From the NCBI RefSeq assembly GCF_014899185.1, contig NZ_CP045201.1:124001-188000 (forward strand): a stretch of 64,000 nucleotides of DNA, in the 5' to 3' direction. The translations under genes and the position numbers were made by a program. Below are positions 1 through 9,383 of this stretch, in pieces. This DNA comes from Pseudooceanicola spongiae. Lineage in GTDB: Bacteria > Pseudomonadota > Alphaproteobacteria > Rhodobacterales > Rhodobacteraceae. Numbering within the stretch: position 1 is the stretch's first letter; the number at the start of each line of letters is the position of its first letter. The notes under the pieces were generated by a model. The model saw only the letters and a list, made by a program, of their open reading frames with translations, made no database searches and was not told where the DNA came from.

Positions 1-1055
1 GGGTTCCCTATCGCATCTTCACGCTGGATGACCCGCGCCGGGTGGTGCTGGATTTCCGCGAGGCAGACTGGAGCGGGGTTCAGGGGGATGGCTTGCTGCG
101 CTCTGATCTGGCCGGTGAGGCAACGATGGGTCTGGTGCGTCCCGGCTGGTCGCGGCTTGTGCTGAGCCTGAACGCGCCGCTGGCGTTGCAGCGCGCGGCG
201 CTGAAGATTGACCCCGACAGTGGCAGCGCCGTACTGACTGCACGGTTCATCCGGGTCAGTGCGTCGGATTTTGCGGCTCGTGCCGGGGCGCCTTATGATG
301 CGGCCTGGGCCTTGCCCCCGGCGGTGCAAAAGGCCGCTCCGCCGCGCGACGATGGTGTCTTGCGGGTGCTGCTGGACCCCGGTCATGGCGGCATTGACCC
401 CGGTGCCATGCGTGACGGCATCCGCGAAAGCACGTTGATGCTGACCTTCGCGCGTGAGCTGCGCGAGGCGCTGGTGCGCGCTGGAGTCGAGGTCTGGATG
501 ACTCGGGAGGACGACAGCTTTGTCTCGCTGGAGGGGCGCGTCGAGAGGGCGCATGAGCTGGGCGCAGATGTGTTGATCTCGCTGCATGCGGATGCTCTGG
601 CGGGGGGCGGCGCACGGGGCACGACGGTGCATACGCTGTCCAAGACGGCGACCGACGAGGCCTCGCGCAAGTTGGCGGAGCGGCATGAGCGGGGCGATAT
701 CCTGGCGGGTGTCGATCTCAGCCATAGTGATGATGTCGTGGCGGATGTGCTGATGGACCTGGCGCGGATGGAGACTCAGCCGCGCAGTGAAAAGCTGGCG
801 GATGCCGTGGTCAACGGGCTGCGCAGTGCTGGCCTGCCGCTGAATTCGCGGCCCCGGCGGGCGGCGGGCTATTCGGTGCTGAAGGCCGCCGATATCCCCA
901 GCATTTTGATCGAGGTGGGGTTTCTGTCCAGCGACCGGGACCGGGCCAATCTGCTGGATCCGGTGTTTCGGGCGCATCTTTCCGGGGCGGTGCGCGATGC
1001 CGTGCTGGCCTGGCACCTCGCCGACAAGGCCGAGGCTCCGCTGCGCCGCCAGTGA
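1..1055 (+). CDS. N-acetylmuramoyl-L-alanine amidase, 5'-truncated
   Basis: This is a zinc-dependent periplasmic amidase that cuts the bond between the stem peptide and MurNAc during cell separation or wall turnover. The reading frame is open from base 3, so the start and signal peptide lie outside the window. The first ~90 residues look like the end of an AMIN domain (RIFTLDDPRRVVLDF). The Amidase_3 domain follows, with zinc ligands in DPGHGG, the Glu of IRESTL and the His of SLHAD, and the catalytic Glu in IEVGFLS. The layout is AmiC-like, but the missing N-terminus prevents an exact family name. It lies 165 bases upstream of mrcA, which also acts on peptidoglycan. Confidence 0.93.
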   Translation, partial: VPYRIFTLDDPRRVVLDFREADWSGVQGDGLLRSDLAGEATMGLVRPGWSRLVLSLNAPLALQRAALKIDPDSGSAVLTARFIRVSASDFAARAGAPYDAAWALPPAVQKAAPPRDDGVLRVLLDPGHGGIDPGAMRDGIRESTLMLTFARELREALVRAGVEVWMTREDDSFVSLEGRVERAHELGADVLISLHADALAGGGARGTTVHTLSKTATDEASRKLAERHERGDILAGVDLSHSDDVVADVLMDLARMETQPRSEKLADAVVNGLRSAGLPLNSRPRRAAGYSVLKAADIPSILIEVGFLSSDRDRANLLDPVFRAHLSGAVRDAVLAWHLADKAEAPLRRQ

Positions 1056-1162
1056 TGCGCCGGGGCCCGACGCCGCAGGCGCGCGGCTGCAGCCGCCCCT
1101 TGGGCTGCAGGGCGCAGCGCAGGCGTGTTCCGGCGGATCGCGCCACTTTGCGGGGATGTGTT

Positions 1163-1191
1163 TTGACCCCTCCGGCACACCGCCCTATATA
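1163..1191 (+). promoter_or_regulatory. Candidate sigma-70 promoter of mrcA
   Basis: A TTGACC hexamer at 1163-1168 is followed after exactly 17 bases by TATATA at 1186-1191. It sits 30 bases before the GTG start of the PBP1A gene. The match is good for a vegetative promoter in a GC-rich background and suggests that mrcA does not depend only on read-through from the amidase gene. Confidence 0.55.
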
Positions 1192-1220
1192 CTGCTTTCA
1201 ACCAGAAAGGCGCGCCGCCC

Positions 1221-3746
1221 GTGATCAGATTCGTTCTCTCCTTTTTCGGAGCCATATTTACCCTCATCACGCTGTCTGTCGCCGTGATAGCCCTGTCCAT
1301 CGGGGCCGTGTTCTGGATCTATGGCCGCGACCTGCCCAGCCATGAGGCGCTGGCCAGTTACCAGCCGAAAACCATCAGCCGGATCTATTCCGGCGAGGGA
1401 CGGATCATCGACGAATTCGCCCAGGAACGCCGCCTGTTCACCCCCGCGTCCGAGATCCCGGATCTGGTGAAAGAGGCCTTCATCTCGGCTGAGGACAAGA
1501 ACTTCTACCAGCACCACGGCTATGACATGCGCGGCATGATGTCGGCGGCCTTTGATGCGGTGAAATCGCGCGGCAAGAACGTGCGCGGCGCTTCGACCAT
1601 CACGCAACAGGTGATGAAGAACTTCCTGCTGACCGGCGATCGCAAGCTGGAGCGCAAGATCAAGGAAATCATCCTCGCCTCCCGGCTTGAGGAAACCCTG
1701 CCCAAGGACAAGATCCTTGAGCTCTATCTGAACGAGATCTTTCTGGGCCAGAACTCCTACGGGGTGACGGCGGCGGCGCAGACCTATTTCAACAAGCCGC
1801 TGTCCCAGCTGTCTCCGGCCGAGGCGGCGACGCTGGCCTCGATGCCGAAGGCGCCGTCCGATTTCCACCCGGTGCGCAACCACGACCGCCTGCTGGCGCG
1901 CCGTGACTATGTGCTGCGCGAGATGCATGAGAACGGCTATATCGACGACGGCACCTATGCCGCTTCCGTGGCCGAGCCGATCCGTTCGGTGCAGGGCGGC
2001 GATTATCCGGCCTTCCGCAGCACCCTGCCGCCACGCGATTACTTCACCGATGAGATCCGCCGCCAGCTGAGCCAGGACTTCGGCGAGGATGAATTCTTCA
2101 CCGGCGGCTTCACCGTGCGCGCCACCATCGAGCCCCAGATGCAGGCCGATGCCGCCATGGCCCTGCGCCACGCGCTGGAAAAATTCGACCGCACGCTGGG
2201 CAAATGGCGCGGCACCGGCAAGAGCCTGACCGAAGAGCAGATGGCCGATGAGGCGACCTGGCGCGACGCCCTGCGCAACACCGGCGTGCCGCGCGACATT
2301 ACCCTCGGGCATGAGTGGCTGCCGGCGGTGGTCTTCAACGTCGCCGATCAGACCCTCGACATCGGGATTGAGGGCGTGCCGACCGATGATGCGCGCGGAC
2401 ACAGCGTCCCGCGCTCCGACATCCAGTGGCTGCGCGGCGACTTCAAGGCCAACTTCAAGCGCGGCGATGTGGTGCTGGTGCGCGAAGTCACCAACGACAG
2501 TGGCGCTTTCGTCAACTGGTCCCTGCGTCAGGTGCCCGAGGTCGAGGGCGGCTTCATGGCGATGGACGTCAACAACGGTCGTGTCATCGCGATGCAGGGC
2601 GGCTTCTCCTATCAGGCGTCGGTGTTCAACCGCGCCACACAGGCCAGCCGTCAGCCGGGCTCGTCCTTCAAGCCCTTCGTCTATGCGGCGGCGCTGGATT
2701 CAGGCTATACCCCTGCAACCATCGTGATCGATGCCCCGATCGAGCTGAAGACGCCTGAGGGCACCTGGCGGCCGACAAACTCGTCGAACCAGTACTACGG
2801 CCCGACGCCGCTGCGCACCGGGATCGAGCAGTCGCGCAACCTGATGACCATTCGTCTGGCGCAGGAAATCGGCATGGACGTGGTGGCCGAATATGCCGAA
2901 CGCTTTGGCGTTTATGACAATATGGGCACCTACCTTGCCAACGCCCTCGGGTCCGAGGAAACCACGCTCTACAAGATGGTTGCGGCCTATGCGATGTTCG
3001 CCAACGGCGGTGAGCGGGTCGAGCCGACGCTGGTTGACCGGGTGCAGGATCGCAATGGCCACACCATCTATCGCCACGATCACCGCATCTGCAACGAATG
3101 CCGCGAGCCGGAGCTGCCCGCAGGGCAGGGGCCGGACATCATCTCCAACAGCCAGCGCGTGATGAATGCCATCACCGCCTATCAGCTGACCTCGATGATG
3201 GAGGGCGTGGTGCAACGCGGCACAGCCGCGCGGGTCGTGCACCTGCCAGTGCCGACCGCAGGCAAGACCGGCACCACCAACGATGCCCGCGATGCCTGGT
3301 TCATCGGCTTCACCTCGAACCTCGTGGCGGGCTGCTATATCGGCTACGACAACCCGCGCCCGATGATGAACGGCCATGGCTACGGCGGCACGCTCTGCGG
3401 TCCGGTGTTCCAGGAGTTCATGACCAAGGCGATCAAGGAATACGGTGGGGCGTCCTTCAAGGTGCCGCCGGGGGGCCATTTCATCAATATCGACCGCTTT
3501 ACCGGTGCACGCCTGCCCGATGGGGCCTCGGGCAACAACGTCGTGGCCGAGTATTTCCGTGATGGCGAAGAGCCGATCTTTGGTGTCGCCTATGACGGTG
3601 GTTTTGCCATGGGCTCGGATCTGCCGCTCTACCGCGAGGCGGGCGATGCCCAGCGTGGCCAGCAGATCATCACCTCCACCGGCGAGACGACGACCATCGC
3701 GCCGAAGGCGAACTTTGGCACCCTGTCTTCGGGCGGGCTCTACTGA
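1221..3746 (+). CDS. mrcA: Penicillin-binding protein 1A (bifunctional transglycosylase/transpeptidase)
   Basis: This inner-membrane enzyme polymerises lipid II and cross-links the glycan strands. It has 841 residues, the usual PBP1A length. An N-terminal membrane helix spans about residues 6-33. The GT51 domain carries the catalytic Glu91 in SAEDKNFY and the GASTITQQ motif. The transpeptidase domain shows the nucleophile Ser481 in SSFK, an SRN motif in EQSRNL, and KTGTT at 682-686. The start is a GTG preceded at some distance by AGAAAGG. The gene follows the amidase and precedes prfB by 120 bases. All catalytic motifs are intact. Confidence 0.96.
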   Translation: MIRFVLSFFGAIFTLITLSVAVIALSIGAVFWIYGRDLPSHEALASYQPKTISRIYSGEGRIIDEFAQERRLFTPASEIPDLVKEAFISAEDKNFYQHHGYDMRGMMSAAFDAVKSRGKNVRGASTITQQVMKNFLLTGDRKLERKIKEIILASRLEETLPKDKILELYLNEIFLGQNSYGVTAAAQTYFNKPLSQLSPAEAATLASMPKAPSDFHPVRNHDRLLARRDYVLREMHENGYIDDGTYAASVAEPIRSVQGGDYPAFRSTLPPRDYFTDEIRRQLSQDFGEDEFFTGGFTVRATIEPQMQADAAMALRHALEKFDRTLGKWRGTGKSLTEEQMADEATWRDALRNTGVPRDITLGHEWLPAVVFNVADQTLDIGIEGVPTDDARGHSVPRSDIQWLRGDFKANFKRGDVVLVREVTNDSGAFVNWSLRQVPEVEGGFMAMDVNNGRVIAMQGGFSYQASVFNRATQASRQPGSSFKPFVYAAALDSGYTPATIVIDAPIELKTPEGTWRPTNSSNQYYGPTPLRTGIEQSRNLMTIRLAQEIGMDVVAEYAERFGVYDNMGTYLANALGSEETTLYKMVAAYAMFANGGERVEPTLVDRVQDRNGHTIYRHDHRICNECREPELPAGQGPDIISNSQRVMNAITAYQLTSMMEGVVQRGTAARVVHLPVPTAGKTGTTNDARDAWFIGFTSNLVAGCYIGYDNPRPMMNGHGYGGTLCGPVFQEFMTKAIKEYGGASFKVPPGGHFINIDRFTGARLPDGASGNNVVAEYFRDGEEPIFGVAYDGGFAMGSDLPLYREAGDAQRGQQIITSTGETTTIAPKANFGTLSSGGLY

Positions 3747-3866
3747 GGCAGGCTGGCGCGCCCCTTCGGGGGTGTGCCGGCCCTGCCGCGTCGCGTGCGC
3801 TGCCCTTGCCCGCAACGGGCGCTTGGGATATCACGCGGCTCTGATACCATAAAGGAAAGGTGGCCC

Positions 3867-4991
3867 ATGCGCGCCGAGGCCCAGAACTTTGTAGCCGAGA
3901 TCGAGAAGTCGCTGGAGCTGTTGCGCCAGCGGATGGATTGGGACATGGCCCAGCACCGGCTGGAAGAGTTCAACGCCCGTGTCGAGGACCCGACCCTTTG
4001 GAACGACCCGGAAAAGGCGCAGGCGCTGATGCGCGACCGCCAGATGCTGGTCGATGCCATCGAAACCCATAACGCCATCCAGCGCGACCTGAACGACAGC
4101 GTCGAGCTGATCGAGCTGGGCGAGATGGAGGATGACCAGGAGGTCATCGCCGACGCCGAGGCGACCCTGAAGGCGCTGCGCGCCAAGGCGGCCGAGAAGG
4201 AGCTGGAGGCGCTGCTGAACGGCGAGGCCGACAGCAACGACAGTTTCCTCGAGATCAACTCGGGCGCTGGTGGCACCGAGAGCTGCGACTGGGCCAGCAT
4301 GCTGGCGCGGATGTATGTCCGCTGGGCTGAGAAAAAAGGCTACAAGGTCGAGCTTCAGGCCGAGAGCGCGGGCGAAGAAGCCGGCATCAAGTCTGCCACC
4401 TACAAGATCACTGGCCACAATGCCTATGGCTGGCTGAAGAGCGAGAGCGGCGTGCACCGTCTGGTGCGCATCAGCCCCTATGACAGCGCGGCGCGCCGTC
4501 ACACCAGCTTCAGCTCGGTCTGGGTTTATCCCGTTGTCGACGACAATATCGAGATCGAAGTGGCTGCGAATGACATTCGCATCGACACCTACCGCTCCTC
4601 CGGGGCCGGTGGGCAGCACGTCAACACCACCGACTCGGCTGTGCGGATTACCCACTTTCCGACGGGCATCGTGGTGACCAGCTCCGAGAAATCGCAGCAC
4701 CAGAACCGTGACATCGCCATGAAGGCGCTGAAATCGCGCCTGTATCAGCTGGAGCTGGACAAGCGCAACGCAGCGATCAACGAGGCCCATGAGAACAAGG
4801 GCGATGCGGGCTGGGGCAACCAGATCCGCTCCTATGTTCTGCAGCCCTACCAGATGGTGAAGGATCTGCGCACGGGCTTCGAGACCTCGGATTCCAGCGG
4901 TGTGCTGGACGGGGATCTGGACGGGCTGATGGCGGCAACGCTGGCGATGAACGTCAGCGGCAAGAGCCGCGCCGAGGCTGCGGCCGACTGA
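3867..4991 (+). CDS. prfB: Peptide chain release factor 2
   Basis: RF2 recognises UGA/UAA stop codons and triggers peptide release. It has 374 residues. The longer open frame begins at 3774, but the start at 3867 follows AAAGGAAAGG and matches the usual RF2 N-terminus (MRAEAQNF). The peptidyl-tRNA hydrolysis loop GGQ is present in [10 protein letters not shown]. The stop-codon recognition region reads [15 protein letters not shown], with SPY where E. coli has SPF. The gene is one continuous frame, so it lacks the autoregulatory +1 frameshift found near codon 25 in many bacteria. A strong terminator follows. Confidence 0.97.
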   Translation: MRAEAQNFVAEIEKSLELLRQRMDWDMAQHRLEEFNARVEDPTLWNDPEKAQALMRDRQMLVDAIETHNAIQRDLNDSVELIELGEMEDDQEVIADAEATLKALRAKAAEKELEALLNGEADSNDSFLEINSGAGGTESCDWASMLARMYVRWAEKKGYKVELQAESAGEEAGIKSATYKITGHNAYGWLKSESGVHRLVRISPYDSAARRHTSFSSVWVYPVVDDNIEIEVAANDIRIDTYRSSGAGGQHVNTTDSAVRITHFPTGIVVTSSEKSQHQNRDIAMKALKSRLYQLELDKRNAAINEAHENKGDAGWGNQIRSYVLQPYQMVKDLRTGFETSDSSGVLDGDLDGLMAATLAMNVSGKSRAEAAAD

Positions 4992-5016
4992 CACCTGCGA
5001 CAGGTGATGGGATTGA

Positions 5017-5054
5017 AACCCGCGGTGGCCCTGAGCGGGCGCCGCGGGTTTTTT
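5017..5054 (+). terminator. Rho-independent terminator of prfB
   Basis: The arms AACCCGCGG (5017-5025) and CCGCGGGTT (5042-5050) pair perfectly and run into a T tract. It starts 26 bases after the prfB stop codon. Confidence 0.85.
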
Positions 5055-5101
5055 CGTGCGTGCATGTCTTGGGAGTGTTGCGCCTGCGGCGGGCGGGGGA
5101 A

Positions 5102-5169
5102 GGGGGCGCTGCCCCCTCTTGAGGCACAAAGGGGCCTCAATTCACCCCTGAAGTATTTCCGGCAAGATG
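5102..5169. repeat. Dispersed intergenic repeat, family A copy 1
   Basis: This copy has two parts: a hairpin GGGGGC-GCT-GCCCCC at 5102-5116, and at 5145-5169 the reverse complement of the core CATCTTGCC-GAAATACTTC. Other family A cores lie near 27972, 50325, 55201 and 55414. The copy sits between the prfB terminator and the end of tamB. Confidence 0.75.
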
Positions 5170-5191
5170 ACAGGGGAGGGACGTGTTGTGG

Positions 5192-5218
5192 GGGCCGGGC
5201 GATTGGGCCCGGCCCTTT
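5192..5218. terminator. GC-rich hairpin between convergent prfB and tamB
   Basis: GGGCCGGGC (5192-5200) pairs with GCCCGGCCC (5207-5215) around a six-base loop. It is followed by TTT on the plus strand and lies 14 bases beyond the tamB stop, so it may end transcripts from both sides. The T tract is short. Confidence 0.5.
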
Positions 5219-5231
5219 GCATGTAGTGGGG

Positions 5232-8200
5232 TCAGTAGTCTTTTTCGAAGAAGATACCGAGGCTGGTTTCGCCGTCGGTCTTGACCGCGCCCTTGGCCTT
5301 GACCGTGTTGGAGAGGTCGAGGTTGATCGAGAGGCTGGTCTCGCCGTCGCCGGTGACTTCGGTTTCGGTATAGACGTTTTCGTTGATGTATTTCCCGGCT
5401 TTCAGGCTGGTCTGGCCGTCCTGCGTCGTCGAGATGTCGAGGTCGTCCAGACCGGTGCTGGAGCGGATCTTGTCGAGCACGCCGCCCTGACCGGAGCCGG
5501 TCAGCGTGGCGACGGCCGCCGCGAGGCGCGCAGCTTGCAGGGCCGAGAGGGTGTCGATGCCGCGCCCGAAGAACAGCTGCGACAGGATCTCGTCCTCGGG
5601 GAGGCCTGGGTTGGAGGAGAAGGTGACCTCCGGATCCGCAGCGGTGCCGTCGATGGCGATGGAGACGGTGTAGCTGCCGCTCTGCGAGGTGGCGACGAAG
5701 TGGATGATCGGCTCGAACCCTCCGGCGAGGCGGACGGAGCCGTCGGTGAGCTCAAGCCTTTTTGTCAGGATGTTGAGGCGGCCCCGCACGAGGTCGAATT
5801 CGCCCACCGGTTCGACGCTGGAGGTGGTGCCGAGCAATTGCAGCTGGCCGCGCAATTCAGCGTCGAGGCCGCGCCCCCGGATGAACACGGAGGTGTCCGT
5901 GGCCACCAGCAGGTTGAGGTTGAGGCCCCCGGAGGCACTGCCGCTGCCGCTGTCGGATTTGCTGTCGTCACCGATCAGCCCGGCACGTTCGCGGGTCAGA
6001 CGGCTGGCGCGGGGTTCGTCGATATGGCGGATGTCGGGGATGGCTTCCTGACCGCCGAAGCCACCGGAGGACAGGCGCACCTCGGTATCCGAGAGGCCGA
6101 TGCGACCGGAGATCGTGCCGCCGCCGGTCAGCCCGCCATCGATCTTGATCTGGCCGTTGAGGCGGGTGGTGGCGAGGCCGGCCTGCGTCGCGATGACGTT
6201 GTTGAGCGCCACGTTCAGCCCGGCGCGATAGGGCGCGGCAAGGCCGATAGGACCAGCGATTGTAATCTGGCCGCCCTCGGACGGGGTGGCGCGCAGATCG
6301 AGATTGGCCTGCCCACCGGAGAGCGTCACGCGCCCCGAGATGCCATCGATGACCTGTCCGAGCGTGGGCGCGACAAGGCGGGCATTGTCGAGGCTGATCT
6401 GGCCGTTGAGGGCCGCAAGCCCCGGCTGGCCGTTCATCGCGAGGTCGAAGCTGGCGGGCCCCGAGACCGAACGCGGCGCGATGAAGCTGTTGGCAAGGCC
6501 CAGCGGCGCCGCGCCCTTGATCGTCAGATTGACCGCGCCGTTCGGCATCAGCACATCGCCCGCGATCCGTGCATTCGCCCCCGCCGGGCCGTCTGCGGTG
6601 ACGTTCAGCGTCGTGGCGCCGTTCGGCCCGGGCTTCGCGGTGCCGTCGAGCGACAGTGGGCCGCTGAGCCCGTCGACCAGCCGTGCGATATTGTCGAGGC
6701 GGGCGGTGAAGCTGACATCGGGCGCGCCATTCGCCACGGTGCCGCTGGCACTGGCGCTGACGGCGGTGGAGGACAGGCGGGCTTCGTTGATCTTGATCGT
6801 GCCATCTGCGGCCATGCCGACATTGGCGACAAGGCTGGTCTCGCCCCGAAACAGGGAGTCGATCTGCGGATTGCCGATGCCGATGGACTGACCAGAGCCG
6901 TTGGCGGTGATCTGGTAGCCACCATTGCTGCCGGTGACATTGGCGCTCAGCGTCAGCGGACCCGCGCGACCGCCCAGCGGGGCGGCGGAGTTCGGCAAGC
7001 TCGCCGTGAGGTCGAGGGCGAGGTCGCCGTCCTGCATCGTGCCGGTGGCCTTGGTGGTCAGCCCGGGGGTGGTGACATCGGCGCGTTTGATGGTGATCAG
7101 CCCGCCGTCGACCAGCACATCGGCGTTGATGTCGGTCTGCCCGTTCAGCAGCGCATCGACGGCTGCGATCCCGGTGCCGATATTGGCGCCGCCGCCCGAC
7201 AGGATGGCGTGGATCACGCCGCCCTCTTCGGTGCGGACCTGACCGGCGAGGGTCAGCGGACCGGCCTTGCCCCCTGTGAAGACGGCGGAGTTGGCCAGAC
7301 GCGCATCGACGTCCAGCGCCATGGCGGCGGGATCAATCGCACCTGAGGCGTTGAGGCGCAGCGCATCGCTCTGGATCAGGGCGCGTTCCAGCTGCATCGG
7401 GCCCTCGGTCGGGCGCAGCAGCGACACATCGAGGTCGAGCCCACCTGCCAGCAGCGCATCAACAGGCGCGATGCCGAGGGCGAGGTCCTGACCGCCGCCC
7501 TTGGCGGTGACGCGCAGCCCATCCGTGCCCTGACTGATCGCGCCAGAGACATCGACGGGACCGGCATCCGCGCCGGTCAGTAGCCCCGCATCCGCAAGGT
7601 GCAGGTTGTAGGTGATGGCGCCATCCTTGCTGCCAAGGCGGCCTTGTCCGGTCAGGCGCAGCGCTTCGGTGCCGAGGATCAGGTTGTTGAGCGTGATGCC
7701 CTGTTCGCCGCGATCGACATCAAGCTCTAGCTGCACGGGCGTTGTCAGCAATGCATCGGCCTGTGCGATGCCGGTGCGTATATTCGTGCCGCTGCCTGTG
7801 GCGGTCAGTTTTGCCGTGCCTGCGGGCAGTTGCAGTTCCAGGTTCATGTCGAGATCGGCTTGCCCTTGCAGCGACAACCCCGAGAGCGAGGAGAAGGCCG
7901 CCAGATCCTTGAGCTTGGCATTGGCCGCCAGATCGAACTGGGCCTGACCCTCGTTCGGGGTGAAGTTGAGCGAGCCTGCAAGGGTCAGCGCCTTGCCGTC
8001 GACCTTCAGATCCTCGACCCGCACGGGGCCGCTGCCAAAGACCACGGCGGCAGAGCCGGTGATCTGGTCGCCGAGCGCCTGCGCCACGGCAGGGTCGGTC
8101 GCCGACAGGCCCGTGGCGTCAAAGCCGATCACGGCGCGGCTGGTGCCGGTTTCGTTCAGCGGACCCGACAGGCTGAGCACCAGTTTTTCCGCCGCAAAGC

Positions 8201-9383
8201 CGCTGGAGGTCGGGGACAGCGCCTCGATCTGGCCGGACATGTCGTTGGAGGTGCTGCGATCATAGGTGAAATTCATCGTCGCCGAGGCCAGCGACACGCC
8301 GGACGCGAAGGGCAGATCGACGCGCTCTTCTCCCGCGGGAGAGGCGAGGGTGCCGCGCAGATCAAAGCTGGCGGGCTTGGCGTTTTCGTCCATCGCCAGC
8401 TTGCCCTGAATGTTCAGCGCGGCCGAGCTGAGGCGCAGCAATTGCAGATCAATCGCGCCATTGGCAGCGCGGGTGCCGGTCGCGACAAAGCCGATATCGG
8501 TGCCGAGGAACTCGCGGTAATCGGGGGCGGCCAGCGGCGTCAGATCGCCACCGACCTGCAGGGCAAACTCACGCCCGCCATCGTCGCGCCCGCTGAGGCT
8601 GACGGTCCCGGTCAGGCGACGCTCGCCGTCGGTGTCGAGCAGCATTTCGGCCTTGTAGTCGTCCAGTGGGCCGGTGCCGGCGATGGTCATGTCGACCGAA
8701 GGACGTCCGGGCAGGTTCATCAGGCTGGCGACGATGCCGCCTTCGGGTTCCTGCACGCCGATATCGACGGCCAATTGGCCCTGTTCGGGGTCATAATTTG
8801 CGCTCAGCTTGACCTGTCCGTCCTTGTCCTGACGCAGGATGTCGAGGGCTGCGTCCAGACCACCATCGGCCAGCGCGGCGCGGCCGGTCAGGCTGATCAC
8901 GGCGGCCTGACCGATCACCGGCTCTTTCAGATCGAACTTGGCGATATTGATTTCGTCGATATTGATCGCGACCGGCAGATCGGGAATCGAGAATCCCGAC
9001 GCCTCGGGAGAGGTCGACTTGGGGTCGCTCTTGGGCAAGCGGTAGAGGGTGATCGACTCCGCCGAAAGCTTCTGCACTTGCAAACGGCCGCGCAGCAGGG
9101 CGGTGCGGCTCCAGTCCAGCTCGGCGTTGTTCAGCTCCAGCCAGACGCCCTCGTCATCGGCGATGCTCAGCCGGGCCATCCTCGCACTGGAGGACAGCGC
9201 CCCGGTGAAGCCCGAGATGCTGACCTGACGGCCCGCACCCGACAGCAGATCCTGGATCTTGCGGGTCAGAAAGCCCTGACCGTCGTCATTGGCATCCTGC
9301 GCGATGGCGGCGGGGCCGACCGACAGGCAGACCAGCAGGGCAAGCAGGGCGGTGCGCAGCAGAGTGAGAGAGCGATTGATCAT
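5232..9383 (-). CDS. tamB: Translocation and assembly module subunit TamB
   Basis: TamB is a very long beta-rich protein that spans the periplasm from the inner membrane and works with TamA in outer-membrane biogenesis and lipid transport. It has 1383 residues from the ATG at 9383. That ATG overlaps the tamA stop (TGATG), which is why it is preferred over the longer frame. Residues 1-28 form a hydrophobic signal or anchor ending AAIAQDA. The C-terminal third carries the conserved TamB (DUF490) domain. Residues ~525-925 contain four tandem repeats with a period of almost exactly 100 residues, marked by GIAxVDALL and GGxAGPLTL. The tamA-tamB order and overlap support the assignment. Confidence 0.93.
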   Translation of the reverse strand: MINRSLTLLRTALLALLVCLSVGPAAIAQDANDDGQGFLTRKIQDLLSGAGRQVSISGFTGALSSSARMARLSIADDEGVWLELNNAELDWSRTALLRGRLQVQKLSAESITLYRLPKSDPKSTSPEASGFSIPDLPVAINIDEINIAKFDLKEPVIGQAAVISLTGRAALADGGLDAALDILRQDKDGQVKLSANYDPEQGQLAVDIGVQEPEGGIVASLMNLPGRPSVDMTIAGTGPLDDYKAEMLLDTDGERRLTGTVSLSGRDDGGREFALQVGGDLTPLAAPDYREFLGTDIGFVATGTRAANGAIDLQLLRLSSAALNIQGKLAMDENAKPASFDLRGTLASPAGEERVDLPFASGVSLASATMNFTYDRSTSNDMSGQIEALSPTSSGFAAEKLVLSLSGPLNETGTSRAVIGFDATGLSATDPAVAQALGDQITGSAAVVFGSGPVRVEDLKVDGKALTLAGSLNFTPNEGQAQFDLAANAKLKDLAAFSSLSGLSLQGQADLDMNLELQLPAGTAKLTATGSGTNIRTGIAQADALLTTPVQLELDVDRGEQGITLNNLILGTEALRLTGQGRLGSKDGAITYNLHLADAGLLTGADAGPVDVSGAISQGTDGLRVTAKGGGQDLALGIAPVDALLAGGLDLDVSLLRPTEGPMQLERALIQSDALRLNASGAIDPAAMALDVDARLANSAVFTGGKAGPLTLAGQVRTEEGGVIHAILSGGGANIGTGIAAVDALLNGQTDINADVLVDGGLITIKRADVTTPGLTTKATGTMQDGDLALDLTASLPNSAAPLGGRAGPLTLSANVTGSNGGYQITANGSGQSIGIGNPQIDSLFRGETSLVANVGMAADGTIKINEARLSSTAVSASASGTVANGAPDVSFTARLDNIARLVDGLSGPLSLDGTAKPGPNGATTLNVTADGPAGANARIAGDVLMPNGAVNLTIKGAAPLGLANSFIAPRSVSGPASFDLAMNGQPGLAALNGQISLDNARLVAPTLGQVIDGISGRVTLSGGQANLDLRATPSEGGQITIAGPIGLAAPYRAGLNVALNNVIATQAGLATTRLNGQIKIDGGLTGGGTISGRIGLSDTEVRLSSGGFGGQEAIPDIRHIDEPRASRLTRERAGLIGDDSKSDSGSGSASGGLNLNLLVATDTSVFIRGRGLDAELRGQLQLLGTTSSVEPVGEFDLVRGRLNILTKRLELTDGSVRLAGGFEPIIHFVATSQSGSYTVSIAIDGTAADPEVTFSSNPGLPEDEILSQLFFGRGIDTLSALQAARLAAAVATLTGSGQGGVLDKIRSSTGLDDLDISTTQDGQTSLKAGKYINENVYTETEVTGDGETSLSINLDLSNTVKAKGAVKTDGETSLGIFFEKDY

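Noticed and set aside
5004..7346. 780-codon plus-strand frame opposite tamB
   Set aside because: It is a GC-driven antisense shadow of tamB; the translation is low-complexity Gly/Asp/Val/Arg-rich sequence without family motifs.
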